Assembly (NCBI GenBank): GCA_006386115.1
Contig: VFIW01000006.1
Span: 62,001-126,000, forward strand
Direction of reading: 5' to 3'
Source: Globisporangium splendens
Taxonomy: Eukaryota; Oomycota; Peronosporomycetes; Pythiales; Pythiaceae
Length of the DNA: 64,000 bases
In this document: in pieces, positions 51,965 to 63,300 of the stretch
Numbering within the stretch: position 1 is the first letter of the stretch
How the letters are laid out: each line of letters starts with the position of its first letter
The notes under the pieces: model-generated
Seen by the model: the letters and a program-made list of their open reading frames with translations, nothing else
What the model was told of the DNA's origin: nothing
The model's database searches: none
Program-made: the position numbers and the translations under genes

Positions 51965-53724
51965 GGCGTCTGTCCTATTGCGCACAGCGAGCTCCTCCCT
52001 TGCGTCAGGGGCGACGAGTGAGAATGCGTCGCGTGCAGCTTGATGGAAGAAAAAATGAGGGGAAATGCAGACAGCAATGCGCTGCGTGTTTCTGCGTGTC
52101 TGCGTCTGCGGCGCGTTCGGTGAAGCCGTCGGGAAGGAGAATGCGGAGCACGCGCGCTGACCACTTTGCGTCAGTAGTTCGTCTTCTCTTCTCTTCTTCT
52201 TCTATCTTCTTCCAGCAATAGAGCGCCTGTGCGTATTGGGGCATTCAGGAAGAGCGCATGAGCATCATGAGGGCATACGTGATGGTTCGCATTTCGAGCC
52301 CGCGTCGTTCGAAAAATGGCGGCTCTTCAAGATCCGGTTGCGGTCATTATCAGGCTTTATAGTAGCGTTTGCACCTGTTCGTATAGCATGCTAGGTATAA
52401 ACATAAATGATAATGTATTGTTCTTGCAGGTGATGAGCACACTTCAACAGACCTTTTTAAAGTTGGTAAAGAGTATGGAAAGAGACGGTAGAGGTGTCGG
52501 GTGGAGCCAGAATTCAAGATAATGGCGGATGGGAGAAAATGGAGAAATTCTAAAGAAAAAAAAAAGAAAAGAGGAAACGTCGAAGAACTAAACGCCCCCA
52601 GCACTAACATTAGCAGCTCCACATTCGAAATATAGAAAGAAACTCCTGATCACACACCAACTTCACAAATGCGCTCTCTCTATATGGTGAGTGGGCACCA
52701 TGCTGCACACAGGAATGATGGCCATTGGATGCTGACTCTCCATGTGCGTCAGGATGATGTGGCACTATCTATTTTGTATAGAAACGAGATTCGAGTCCAA
52801 GCCAGCCAGTCGGTCAATAACGAGAGCGCGTGTGTGAGGCTCTCTCTGCAGAACGCCACGTCAATGGGAATGCAAGAAGAGAGTGGCCACATATCCACAT
52901 CCTTGTGGAAAGAAAAGCCGCGTATCTCGCACCGAGCTTGCGTCTGTACTTTGTCTTATTCACATGACTGCTCTGACGTAGCACCAGCAGCGTAACACGT
53001 CCAACGTCATGCGCACAGTCGACCCTCAACACGACAGTTCATATTGCGCTCGCATGCCTGATCTTCAGGTGCATTGCGTCAAGACTTGAGCTCATTGGCT
53101 TCGGGTTGGCACAGTGATTGCTCGGAGAATCTCAAGACTGAACGAGGTATCGGGTGCTCCATTGAGGACGGTGCGGCTGCTCACACCTCTAGTCTGTCCC
53201 TGCCTCGCTTCAACAAACGGCTGGGTGTCATATCATCCTTGTGTGTATATATCACTGCATCGCAAACTGTGCCTTTACTTGATGCACAACATGTGAGACT
53301 TTCATTCTGCTAGAGAGAGCCAGCAGCAGCAGGCTTGATTGACTGGCTGACACGCGCTCAACAAGTCGCTGCGAACGAAACTCGCGCACCCCTTGCGGCA
53401 TCACCCCCATGCGCAGTGTGGCCACACACCACTGACGTGGTCTCCAGCTTCAACCTCAGACCCTTGCAAAAGGAGATTCTGGAATACTGGTTTCGAACTG
53501 TGAGGGCATTGAGGAGATGTGGAAATAAAAGCAGAGAGACGTCGCACACACGGAGGACGGGCAGTACCACCACCGTCAGCCTCTGTGCAACGGCTCGGTC
53601 CCACAGACCAAAGACGGCGCCACCCCCACCAACTCGACGAGAATGCCGCAGAGCCCAGGCACAAACAAACGTACCCAGGCGATAGGACGCTTTAGTCTGC
53701 GCTTTTGCAACGTGGCTATGGCTC

Positions 53725-53759
<35 letters not shown>

Positions 53760-54343
53760 GCGCTTCAAGTGCTGCAACGCACAGCGCCAAGAGCGGCATT
53801 ATGTCTCACACTTGGGATGAGAGTACACTGCGTGCACATATCTTGCTGTCCAGTCGGTGGCAAGTAGAGTGCCTCGCATTCCCTCCCATCTCCCCAGCTG
53901 TCAAACCCGTCAAGACATTTAGGCATGTTTAATCCATTACTGACACCAATACCAGATCGTATACATCCTCAAACCAACATCTCCTGTATTAATGGATACC
54001 CTTTGGTAACCACCCAATGCAAAATCGACCGACTTGGACGGGTTGCTTGGTTGTTGAGCTTTTCGGGTGATCCCCAAGCCCCCGTTTGGCAGAAACCAGC
54101 CACCGGCGCATGGGGATTGGCTGAGAATGGCGCGCGTCGGCGATGGGCAGGGTCCGCCTCCTCTGCCCTTCTCCGTGACAAGCGAGCCGCTCGTCTATTG
54201 GCCGCCGCGCTTGCCACCCGAGGCGCGTTCTTCCTGCGGAGTGAGCCATCCATCATCTCCATCGCTCTCTTCCCCTACCTGTCAGTCACTCCAGTTAGTC
54301 AGCCGGCGGTCGCGTTTTGCAGGAAATCTCAGAATTAGCAGCG
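51965..54343. other. 2.4-kb divergent intergenic region
   Basis: It separates the FYVE and zinc-finger genes and is the largest gene-free stretch. It holds an A-rich tract near 52550-52570, a GA microsatellite at 53726-53758, and an inverted CCAAT (ATTGG) near 54197 close to the zinc-finger gene. Several short frames occur without signatures. A 5' untranslated exon is possible, because TTTTGCAG just before 54321 looks like an acceptor. Confidence 0.45.
53726..53758. repeat. GA dinucleotide microsatellite
   Basis: An uninterrupted run of about 16 AG units lies in the intergenic region. Confidence 0.95.
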
Positions 54344-56356
54344 ATGGCGACGGACGTGGAGCAGTGGAGCGCGCCACTCGATGCGCCACTCGTGAGCAGC
54401 GACGGCAAAGAGGACGACGCGGCGCCGCGCGACTCGAGCGGGTCCACGTCGTGCGAGTCGGAGAATCGCGAGGAGCAGCGGGGAGAGAACGGAGAGGAGA
54501 CCGAAGATGAAGAAGGAGACGAGAAGCATGACGAGAGTGAGAACAGCGACGCTATGAAGAATGAGGAAAGAGAGAATGTGGATGATGACGCTATGACGGC
54601 GACGGATCTGCTGCATGAAGCTGTGGGGCGACGACAGCGCCAGCATCAGCAGGAGCAGGAAGAGTTGCAGATCCACAATGAACAGGGGGAACAGGAGGAA
54701 GAGCAGCGGTATTATGGACAGCAGCAGATCGTGCCGCGCATTGTGAACCCGAATCCGGAGGCTGTGCAGAGCGAAGCGCCGTTTGACGTCGAAGACGTCA
54801 AGAACAAGAACATCCCGGACTTGTACTATCTGTTCACGAACGACAAGCTCAAGGAGCAGCCGCTCACAGCCGTGCTCAACTCGGACCCGTTCTGCATCCC
54901 GCGGCTCACGGACAACGTGCCCGAGTACCGTCCGGCGTTCAACCCGTTGAGCATCCTGGAGGGCGAGGAGAAGTTGCTGCCGCGTTATTTTCGATTAGAT
55001 CCATCCGAAGGCATCCCGGATGTTGGGGGGAAAGGCATAGGAAATGGCGGAAAAGGGAGCGATGGCAGCAAGGGCAGTCGAGGCAAAAGCGACAAGAACG
55101 TGACGATGTCGGGGATCCCGATTCGGTCGGCGAGTGGCAAGGGCTTTGGCGGCAGCAGCAGCAGCGGGAGTACGTTTGTGGGCAAGACGAGCACGTTCAT
55201 GGGCACATTGCCGCGGCAGTCGGAGTTTGCGGAGATCCCGGTGGCCGACACAATCTTCCAGACCCAGCAGACGTTCCGTCCGACGCCGCCACCGCCGCTT
55301 CCGGCACATCCGAGCTACACGAGTAAACAGATCAGCCACGAGTGGGAGAGCTCGACTGTAGCAGGAGCGACGACAGCTTCGACAGCAGCACCAACGACAG
55401 AGTCCATTGGACCAGCGATGCTGAACGATGCGATCTTCCTGACGTCGCTACATCAAAGCAGTTCCTCCAGTCATCAGCAGCATCAATCTCACTCTCATGT
55501 GTACAGCAAACACACCGTTGACCAGCAGCTGCACGATTATTATGCGGCGAACGAGTACCATCAGCCGCGATCCCATCACCAGCAGCACGACCAGCAGCAG
55601 CCGTTCCATGAGTCCTCGTCGCTCTATGGCGACGCGCCGTCGGCGTCGTCCATTTCCGACAAACTCATGCGGTATTTACCCACACGCAGCACACCCACGG
55701 AGCGCAATTCGTACATGGATGACACCACTTCCTATTTAGCGCAACCAGCGGATCACCACCAGCATCACCACAGCAGCAGCAATGGACACCACTCGTCCGC
55801 CATCTTTGGCGACTATCTGGACCCAAGCAGCAATCATACGACTTCCATGATGACAATCTCGTCGTCCTCTGTCTCCTACGATGGGTCTTCACAGCCCATC
55901 GCCAACCACACACACACACAGCAGACCACCACGCAATCGCTCCAGCCGATCCCGAAGAAGCCGCGGTCCAAGAACATTTTCCGTCCCTGCACGGCACCTG
56001 GGTGCACGAAAGGCGCGCGCGGGAAGTCGGGCTTGTGTCAGAAACACGGCGGCGGCAAGCGCTGTGCGATGCCCAACTGCAACAAAGGCGCGCAGGGCAG
56101 CAGCGACATGTGTCTCTTCCACGGCGGCGGCTATCGTTGCACGGTCGAGGGGTGCACAACTGGCGCGCGGGGCACGTCGGGGCTCTGCGCCAAGCACGGC
56201 GGCTACAAGCGCGGGAACAGCGGAGGCAATGGAGTCAAAGACAGCGCCACGAGCCCCGCGAGCAGCGCGAATGGCGGCAAGCGCGTCAAGACGCAGCACT
56301 CGCCCACGGAGTTTGTCGACGGCAGCGCTTCCGGTTTTGACAGTGTGCTCTATTAG
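54344..56356 (+). CDS. WRKY19-type Cys/His zinc-finger protein
   Basis: The single exon encodes 670 residues from the ATG at 54344. The N-terminal 130 residues are very acidic, then Gln/Glu-rich. Residues about 148-210 contain a conserved-looking block (NKNIPDLYYLFTND, PLTAVLNSDPFCIPRLTDN) of unknown role. A Gly/Ser-rich and then a His/Gln-rich low-complexity region follows (about 360-540), with many HH and HQ runs. At about 549-622 are three tandem finger units of the form CxxxGCxxxAxGxSxxCxxHGG (CTAPGCTKGARGKSGLC, CNKGAQGSSDMC, CTTGARGTSGLC), each spaced by RC. This module is known from plant WRKY19-like proteins and is common in oomycetes. The basic C-terminus includes GGKRVKTQ, a possible nuclear signal. 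A DNA-binding or transcriptional role is inferred; no WRKY domain is present. Confidence 0.82.
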   Translation: MATDVEQWSAPLDAPLVSSDGKEDDAAPRDSSGSTSCESENREEQRGENGEETEDEEGDEKHDESENSDAMKNEERENVDDDAMTATDLLHEAVGRRQRQHQQEQEELQIHNEQGEQEEEQRYYGQQQIVPRIVNPNPEAVQSEAPFDVEDVKNKNIPDLYYLFTNDKLKEQPLTAVLNSDPFCIPRLTDNVPEYRPAFNPLSILEGEEKLLPRYFRLDPSEGIPDVGGKGIGNGGKGSDGSKGSRGKSDKNVTMSGIPIRSASGKGFGGSSSSGSTFVGKTSTFMGTLPRQSEFAEIPVADTIFQTQQTFRPTPPPPLPAHPSYTSKQISHEWESSTVAGATTASTAAPTTESIGPAMLNDAIFLTSLHQSSSSSHQQHQSHSHVYSKHTVDQQLHDYYAANEYHQPRSHHQQHDQQQPFHESSSLYGDAPSASSISDKLMRYLPTRSTPTERNSYMDDTTSYLAQPADHHQHHHSSSNGHHSSAIFGDYLDPSSNHTTSMMTISSSSVSYDGSSQPIANHTHTQQTTTQSLQPIPKKPRSKNIFRPCTAPGCTKGARGKSGLCQKHGGGKRCAMPNCNKGAQGSSDMCLFHGGGYRCTVEGCTTGARGTSGLCAKHGGYKRGNSGGNGVKDSATSPASSANGGKRVKTQHSPTEFVDGSASGFDSVLY

Positions 56357-56573
56357 CCACACCCACAGGAGACAACGATTTTCCCCCCATATTTAACTCT
56401 TGAACACGAGTATTGGACACAACAATCCTACTTGGCTCTGCAAACCACTTTCAATAAGGCAAGCTCGCAGCTTTCATTCTGCTTATTGCCAGCATTTTCA
56501 GTAACAAAAAAAGAAAAAACTAACGCGAAGAGCTACGAAAAGACCACGTACTGTCTCGCAAAGGTGGACGCAC
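56357..56573. other. Convergent 3' spacer
   Basis: It lies between the facing zinc-finger and iminopeptidase genes, with an A-rich tract near 56503-56521. No gene was seen. Confidence 0.4.
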
Positions 56574-58038
56574 TTACAGATCCTTGAAGCTGTTGGTGGC
56601 GTCCACGAGCTCCTTGGCGATGCCCGGCTCCATGGCCGAGTGACCCGCGGTCTGCACGACGCGGAAGTCCGCCTCGGGGAACTTTTTGTGAAAGTCCCAC
56701 GCCGTCTGCATCGGACACACGACGTCGTACCGGCCCTGGACGATGACGGTCGGGATGTGGCGGATCTTGAACGCGTTCTCGTTCAGAAACTCGTCGTACG
56801 GGAAGAAGCCCTTGTTGTAGAAGTAGTGGTTCTCGATGCGCGCGAACGCCTCGGCGAACTTGGTCTCGCTCATCGACTTGTCCTCGGCGTCGGCTGGCGG
56901 GATCAGGTTGCTCGTCGTGCGCTCCCAGGTCGTCCAGGCCAGCGCCGCGGGGATGCGCACATTCGGGTCCTCGCTCGTGAGCCGCTTGTGGTACGCGGTC
57001 AAGAAATCGTGGCGCTCGTCCTCGGGGATCGCATCACGGTACGCCTCCCACCGGTCCGGGTACAGGAAACTCGCACCCTGCTGGTAGTAAAAGTCGATCT
57101 CCTTCTTGCGCAAGTGGAAAATGCCACGCAGCACGAGCGATGTCACGCGCGTCGGGTGCGTGATGGCGTACGTGATCGCCTGCATATACAAGCACATAAC
57201 ACACATTAGATTGAATGCAATGAGATGCCGCAAATACCAAACAGGGACAGTACCAGTGTGCTTCCCCAGGAGCCACCAAACACGTGCCACTTCTCAATGT
57301 CGAGGTGGTGGCGCAGTTTCTCCATGTCTTCTACCAAGTGCCACGTCCTGTCAGAACAAACAAACATCAGTCTTTCTGTGTCCATGTATGAGTTAGAACA
57401 AAGCAGTAGAAGCGCACGTGTTTTCCTCGAGGCACGCGTGCGGCGTGCTGCGTCCCGAGCCGCGCTGGTCGAGCAGGATGATGCGGTACACGCGAGGGTC
57501 GTGGTAGCGGCGCATGCCTTCCGAGCAGCCAGCACCGGGACCACCGTGCACCATGATCACAGGCTACAACAAGTAAGCCATGCACCGACCATTAGCTTCC
57601 TATTCCCATAGTTAAACCCCATATCTCAGCCAAACTTACCTTTCCGTAGGGGTTCCCACACTCTTCGTAGTACAGCGAGTGGGTCTTGGAGACCTGGAGC
57701 ATGCCTGTGTTGAACGGCTGCAGCTCTGGGTACAGGTAGTCGTCCGCGCTCTTGAGGTAGTCAGGGAGCAGGTACTTCTCCTCGAGGCTGAACTTCTCAG
57801 ACTTGGATTTCGCGGCTTCCGAGTGCGCGTTCGTCGAGAACGTGGCTGCCGCGGCGCACGTGGTGACAACGGCGATGGACGAGGCGAGCAGCGCCGCGAT
57901 GGACGGCGGTCTGTTGTTGTTCTGCTGCTGGCGCGCGTGCACGTCGACGGGCGTGGCGCCGCGTCCGTTGGCACCGAGAGCGAGCACCTGCACGCGCAGG
58001 GGCTTGCGGGACGCGCGGCCGAGCGAGCGGAAGAGCAT
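56574..58038 (-). CDS. Prolyl iminopeptidase (alpha/beta hydrolase), 4 exons
   Basis: It releases N-terminal proline from peptides (peptidase family S33). Exons 58038-57640, 57563-57418, 57347-57254 and 57179-56574 join in frame to 414 residues. Signatures are MVHGGPGAGC (oxyanion region, His139), DQRGSGRSTPH, NTTWHLVEDMEKLR and the nucleophile GGSWGSTL (Ser208). Asp365 (GRYDVVCP) and His393 (TAGHSAME) complete the triad. Compared with bacterial enzymes (about 315 residues) it has an extra 90-100 residues at the N-terminus, Arg-rich at first and then with a hydrophobic stretch (IAALLASSIAVVTTCAAAA). This suggests organelle or membrane targeting. It shares its strand with the oxidoreductase upstream. 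Confidence 0.93.
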
Positions 58039-58391
58039 GATGGCGACGTGGGGTGATTGCTGGAAGATCGTTCTTTTTGATGAGTGAGAGTGTGGTTTGT
58101 GAGGGAGGGGGTTACGTTAGAAACGCTGAGCGGGGTTACGCGATTATGTTCTTATTTGGGCTTCAGAATGTTCCTGCAGAAGGGGTACCTATCGTATAAA
58201 GAGAGCTGACGGTACTCGCATCAACAAAAAAAGAGCAGTTGGGTTTCACGACTGTTATCCTGATCCACTCTAGTGTCCATTTGTGTCGCGTCCAACAAAG
58301 GGCGACAATTTCACTATCCAGTGCTAATGGACAGCAACACGTCAACTCGGATGGATTCCGCAGTAGGAACTGATTGTGGTTGCGAGAGCAT
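58039..58391. other. Spacer between iminopeptidase and oxidoreductase
   Basis: This is a tandem minus-strand intergenic stretch that holds the iminopeptidase promoter. No gene was recognised. Confidence 0.4.
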
Positions 58392-59606
58392 TTAATCGCT
58401 TGAGTCTCGACCAATCCAGGAAAGCAGGTCTCCTTCACTCGTCTTCGCTTCGTCTTGAGGTGCGTCATCATGGGCGGCCATTGGATCGTATGCTGGCGGC
58501 GTCGTGTACCCCTCGGCGCCGTGCGTGCCATCCCACCAGTACTTGACGTGCACGGGCGTGTTCAACGGCCAGTCGTTCACGAACCGCTCGACGAGGTCTG
58601 GGTTCGAGATGAACAAGCGACCAAAACCCACGAGGTCAGCGCTTCCGCTGCGGAGCGCGCCTTCGGCAGTGTCGCGCGTGTAGCTGTTGTTGGCGATCAC
58701 AGTTCCCTGGAACGCTCGCTTGGCATCGAACGCCGTCACCAAACGGCTCTTGTCCGTGACGGTCTCCGCACCGTCGAAAGCACCGTCGAGGATCGCCAAG
58801 TATGCCAAGCCAATCGGACGCAGCTGCTCCATCACGTACGTGAACATTTCGGCATTGTCGGCGCTGCCCATATCGCCATACACGCCGTTGGGCGAGAGGC
58901 GGACGCCAATGCGGTGCGTGGGCCACACGGTCTTGACGGCGTCAACGATCTCGAGCAGGAACCGCGCACGGTTCTCAAACGAGCCGCCATACTTGTCCGT
59001 GCGCAGGTTGGTGCTCGATTGCAGGAACTGGTCGACCAGGTAGCCGTTTGCGCCGTGGACCTCGACGCCATCAAACCCGACTTGCTTGGCGCGCTGGGCA
59101 CACTTGTGATACATCTCGACGATTTCGGACACCTCGTCAGTCCCGAGCGCGCGCGCCATCTCGAAACGCACGCGTTCGTTGCGGATGTTCTTGGTGAAGC
59201 CTTTCTCGACGCGTGTGGCGGACGCAGACACGACGTCGCCTTTCGTGTTCAGCGACGGGTGTACTTGGCGACCCATGTGCCAGAGCTGCAGAAAGATCTT
59301 GCCGCCACGCGCATGCACGCGCTCGACGACCTTGCGCCACGCTTCGGCTTGCTCGTCGTTGTAGAGAGCGGGTGCGCAATGCCAACCGTAGCCCTGCTCC
59401 GAGATCGCGGTGGCTTCCGAGATGATGAGACCCGCGCCTGCGCGCTGCTCGTAGTAGAGCGCGTTGAGGTCGTTCGGGGTGCGCGTGGGTCCAACTCGTG
59501 CGCGCGTGAGTGGACTGAAGACGACGCGGTTCTTGAGCACGAGGTCGTCTGCAAGTCGGAGTGGGGTGAAGAGGGTGTAGTCCATGAGGTTGTTGCCAGT
59601 CGACAT
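58392..59606 (-). CDS. Old Yellow Enzyme family NADH:flavin oxidoreductase
   Basis: An FMN-dependent ene-reductase that reduces activated C=C bonds; relatives include 12-oxophytodienoate reductase and bacterial N-ethylmaleimide reductase. The single exon encodes 404 residues. The TIM-barrel family pattern is complete: LKNRVVFSPLTRARV, GAGLIISEATAIS, GGKIFLQLWHMGRQ, the ligand-binding His/Asn in EVHGANGYLVDQFLQ (His near residue 182), TDKYGGSFENRARFLLE, RIGVRLSPNG, DLVGFGRLFISNPDL and an aromatic-rich C-terminus (TTPPAYDP). The length is typical of eukaryotic members (about 370-405). The natural substrate in oomycetes is not known. A long frame on the opposite strand is antisense shadow. Confidence 0.95.
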   Translation of the reverse strand: MSTGNNLMDYTLFTPLRLADDLVLKNRVVFSPLTRARVGPTRTPNDLNALYYEQRAGAGLIISEATAISEQGYGWHCAPALYNDEQAEAWRKVVERVHARGGKIFLQLWHMGRQVHPSLNTKGDVVSASATRVEKGFTKNIRNERVRFEMARALGTDEVSEIVEMYHKCAQRAKQVGFDGVEVHGANGYLVDQFLQSSTNLRTDKYGGSFENRARFLLEIVDAVKTVWPTHRIGVRLSPNGVYGDMGSADNAEMFTYVMEQLRPIGLAYLAILDGAFDGAETVTDKSRLVTAFDAKRAFQGTVIANNSYTRDTAEGALRSGSADLVGFGRLFISNPDLVERFVNDWPLNTPVHVKYWWDGTHGAEGYTTPPAYDPMAAHDDAPQDEAKTSEGDLLSWIGRDSSD

Positions 59607-60394
59607 GGCTGTGGTAGACGTTTGTCAGGTTGTAAAGTTGAATGGTTGGGTTTCTGGTTGTTTGCTTGATGAGGCAAGTTGGAGAGTGAGAAGCGAGGGG
59701 CTGAGGGAGGGGAGGGGAGTGGATGGTGCATCAACGCTTCAGGGAGACCCACTCGCATGAGATGATTTCATGTAGCTGCTGTACCAGCAGCAAATTATGA
59801 GTGGATTTCGGTAGGTGTCTGTAGTGCACGCAGAAAGTCACGAATAGGGACCGTGACACTGAAGCGAGATGGGTCAAGATCCGATAATGCACTCGGGTGC
59901 CGATATGTGTTAATAATCGTGATTGTTGATGCCGACGCGTGCTCAATAATCATGTTTATTGTTTGCCCTGGCTGCGTCCGATGAGACTCGAGTTGAAGAG
60001 CTAAACTCAGCTTTCAAAGCATCCAGCAACTTCAACTTGAGAAAGAAGACCTACGTTCCGACCGATCAGACCTGAACCTGGCCAAGGCTGTAGGTGGCTC
60101 CAAAGCAGGCTAACTTTCAGTGCCCTGATTCTCTTCAGCAAATGCAAAACGAAGATGGCGTCCTGCGCAGATCGAGACAAAGGGAGAGCACGAGATGGAG
60201 AATGGTTGCAAGTGTTACGAGCGTCCACAAGATGCGGCATTTCTTTAGTGGCTATGTACCGTCAGCTAAGACGTGCCTTCAATAGCCCGCTAAACATTGG
60301 GACGAGCCCGTTTCATGTTCCGTACGCTTTGATACTCAGGTCGTGGTGCCACCTCTGATTTATCTCAGTCACGCAACACATCCACTCTACTGGA
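59607..60394. other. Intergenic region upstream of the oxidoreductase
   Basis: About 790 bp lie between the oxidoreductase start and the end of the EF-hand/LRR gene. There are GA- and AT-rich stretches near 59700 and 59900. No gene was recognised. Confidence 0.4.
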
Positions 60395-63300
60395 CTACCG
60401 GTTCTCGTACTCTTGCCGGCCGTCACCACCAGGCTCTATCTGTTGCATCTCGGCTTTGCGCGCGAGCCGCTGGTCTTGCTTCTCCCGTGCCGCTCGCTTC
60501 ATTTCGATCGCAAACTGCGCGCGCTGTCGACGAAACCGCTCCTCGCGAGCGACAAGAGAAGCGGAGAGTTTCTCGCCGACGATCTCGTTCAGCTGGTGCG
60601 TTTCCTCTCGAAGCTCGGCTAGAAGTTTCTGTTTGTGCAGCTTGCGCGTCTCGAACGCCGCGACCATGACCTGGTCCAAGTCCACTCGATACGAACACTC
60701 GATGTGCGCTCGGAAAGCATTGTTCTCATCAATGGCGTCTGTAGCGCGTCGCTGGTGCAACTCGTGGAGTTCGGACTCCACAGCAGCGTTTTCGGCGCGC
60801 TCCTCGAATGAGATATCGTCGTAGACCACGGCGTGGCCGAGATGCCTGAACTCGTAGAAATAGTGGCGCACGATTCTTTGAAATCCAGGCTGCCACGAAT
60901 GATCGCTCTCCATGACAAGCTGAACTGTCTCAACAAACGCATCGCTGCCTCCAAGCTGTGCCATGGTTTATTGCACATCTGGCTTGCCTGTGATACTCAA
61001 ATCTAAGCCTTGGGTCGCCAGCGAACTTGCCTGGATGGAGGAGACCAATTGTTTCCAAACGCTCACGATGACAGGATAGCAGATGCTTTGATCATGCACC
61101 CACTCTTTGACTTCTGCTTGGGTGTACCCTTTCGCGAAGGCGGTCTTGTACTGATTTTCGAGTCGCCAGTGGTTGCTCCATTTCTCCGGGAGGTACTTCA
61201 TTGGGTTCCGCTCGATCGAGAGCACGTCGAGTCTCGGGAGCAACTCGGCCATCTCCACGGGCAGCGCGACGAGTCTGTTGTTGTACAGATCTAGTTTCCT
61301 CAGCCTCATGCAGGTCGCAGCCATCATTTCTTTCGGCAGGAACGTGATGTGATTACTTGCCAAATCCAATACCTCGAGGTTTTCCAGCTTGTAGATACAA
61401 GATTCCAGTTGCGTCAGCTGATTCTGAGAGAGATCGATGTATCGCAGCGCTTGCAGTTCGCGTAGCGATGGCGTCAGCGGCGTCGCGAGCCAATTGTGGC
61501 TGCAGCTCAGCGTTTCGAGCGATTGCCAGAGGACGATTGCGTCTGGGAGGTGTGAAATTCGGTTGTGTGACAGATTCACTGTTCGAAGCGAGACCAAGCA
61601 GCCAATTTCCTCCGGAAGCTCGGTGATTTCGTTCCAGGACAGATTCAACTCTTCCAGCTTGACCAGAGCCCCCATTTCCATCGGCACCTTTTGTAAGCGG
61701 TTGCTTTGGAGATCCAGTTGTCGGAGATTAACAAGCAGCCCGATTGTCGGCGGCAGCTCGGACAGTTTGTTACTCGAGAGAAACAGCGACTCGAGTGCCA
61801 GCAAGCACCCAATTTCTTGCGGCAAATGTGCCAGTTTGTTGCTTTTCGCGTTCAAAACGACCAATTCCGTCAACTCGCAGAGTTGTGCTGGGAATGACAT
61901 CAGGAGATTGTCCTTCACATTGAACGATTGCAGCCGTTTCACCTGCCCGATTCCGTTCGGAAGCGACGACAGCGTGTTGTGTGGGAGAGTAAGCGCTCTC
62001 AGATTGCTGAGCGAAGGACCAAACACGTCTTTTCCGATTCGTTTCTGTCCACATGCCGAGAAATCCCATGCGATGAGATCTCCTAGTCGTTGCAACGCAC
62101 TGGGAAACACTTTCAAACTCGGATTTCCTCGTAAAAGGAGGATCTGAAGCGCAGACAGAGAGCCAATCGATTCGGACAACGATTCCAGTCGGTTGCTGCA
62201 CAAATTCAACTCTTCCAACGCATGCAGTCCGTCGCAGCATTCGCCAAAGGTCTGCAACTGGTTGTACGCGAGATTCAGCACTTTCAGATAGTGGAGATGC
62301 TTGATCTGGTCTGGAATCGCATGCAACTGATTACTGTGTAGATCCAGGACTTGCAGATCGCGGACTTCTCCGATCTCGACTGGAAGAGCTCCGAGTTCGC
62401 TGTCGCTCACGTTCAGCGTCTGGAGTGTGAACAAATGCGCAAACATCGCACCGGGAAGGCTCTGCAAGCGATTCTTCGACAAATCCAGGATGAGCAAGCT
62501 GGACAGCGTATTTAGTGCATCTCGGCCACGGAAGAGCGACATTGGGAGCAGCAGCAGAGGCAGCTGCTTTGCTTGATTTGCCGGATTTCGTCGCTGCGTG
62601 GACGCGCAGATGGTTGGTGATGTACATCGCGACCACAAACTCGCGTTCGTCAATGTATCCCCTTTTATTTCGTCAAAAGCATGGCATCAGTGGGTGATTT
62701 AGACTCATAATCACCACAACCACAAAATGCATTGCTAAGACTTACTTTTTCTGGTCGTCGACAAGCTGAAAGAATCGTTTGGCTTTGGATTCTAGGACGT
62801 TGAGCTTTCGATACGCGAGCATTTGCTGATACTCTAGCGAGGGAGAATGAGTTAATAACCTACCAAGCCGCAGCCAAATGGAGCGACTACGAGTCAAACC
62901 TTCACCACGTACCTCCAAAATCGATCGAGTTGGATTTGTCCTGGTCGAACATCTTGAAGAGCTGCTTGGCGTTCCGCTGCAGCTCATCGAGCGAGAGCTG
63001 GTTCTGCAGCTCGTCTTGCTCGATTTCCATCACGGTGTTGAGCAGTTTGTTCGAGAGCGCCTCCATCTCCAGCGCAATCTGCTCGGGAGTCTTCACTGGG
63101 GGCGAATACGACTGGAATGCGCCGTAGGCAAACACAAGCGGCAAAATACTCGGCGGCTTGGCTGCCGACGGTTTACAGATCATCACCGAAGCAAAGCCAA
63201 GTGGATCGAACACAACGAGTTCCTGGTCGAACGTGGCGGGAAGATGGCAGCCTTTCCATTGACCCTCGGGGCCGTCGTCGAGTAGAACCGTCTCCGCATT

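Noticed and set aside
58455..59669. 404-codon open frame on the plus strand
   Set aside because: It exactly mirrors the Old Yellow Enzyme gene on the other strand and has no recognisable motif.
60968..60970. Stop-codon readthrough between the LRR and coiled-coil frames
   Set aside because: A consensus GC-AG intron of normal length explains the join without invoking readthrough, and no readthrough context was seen.
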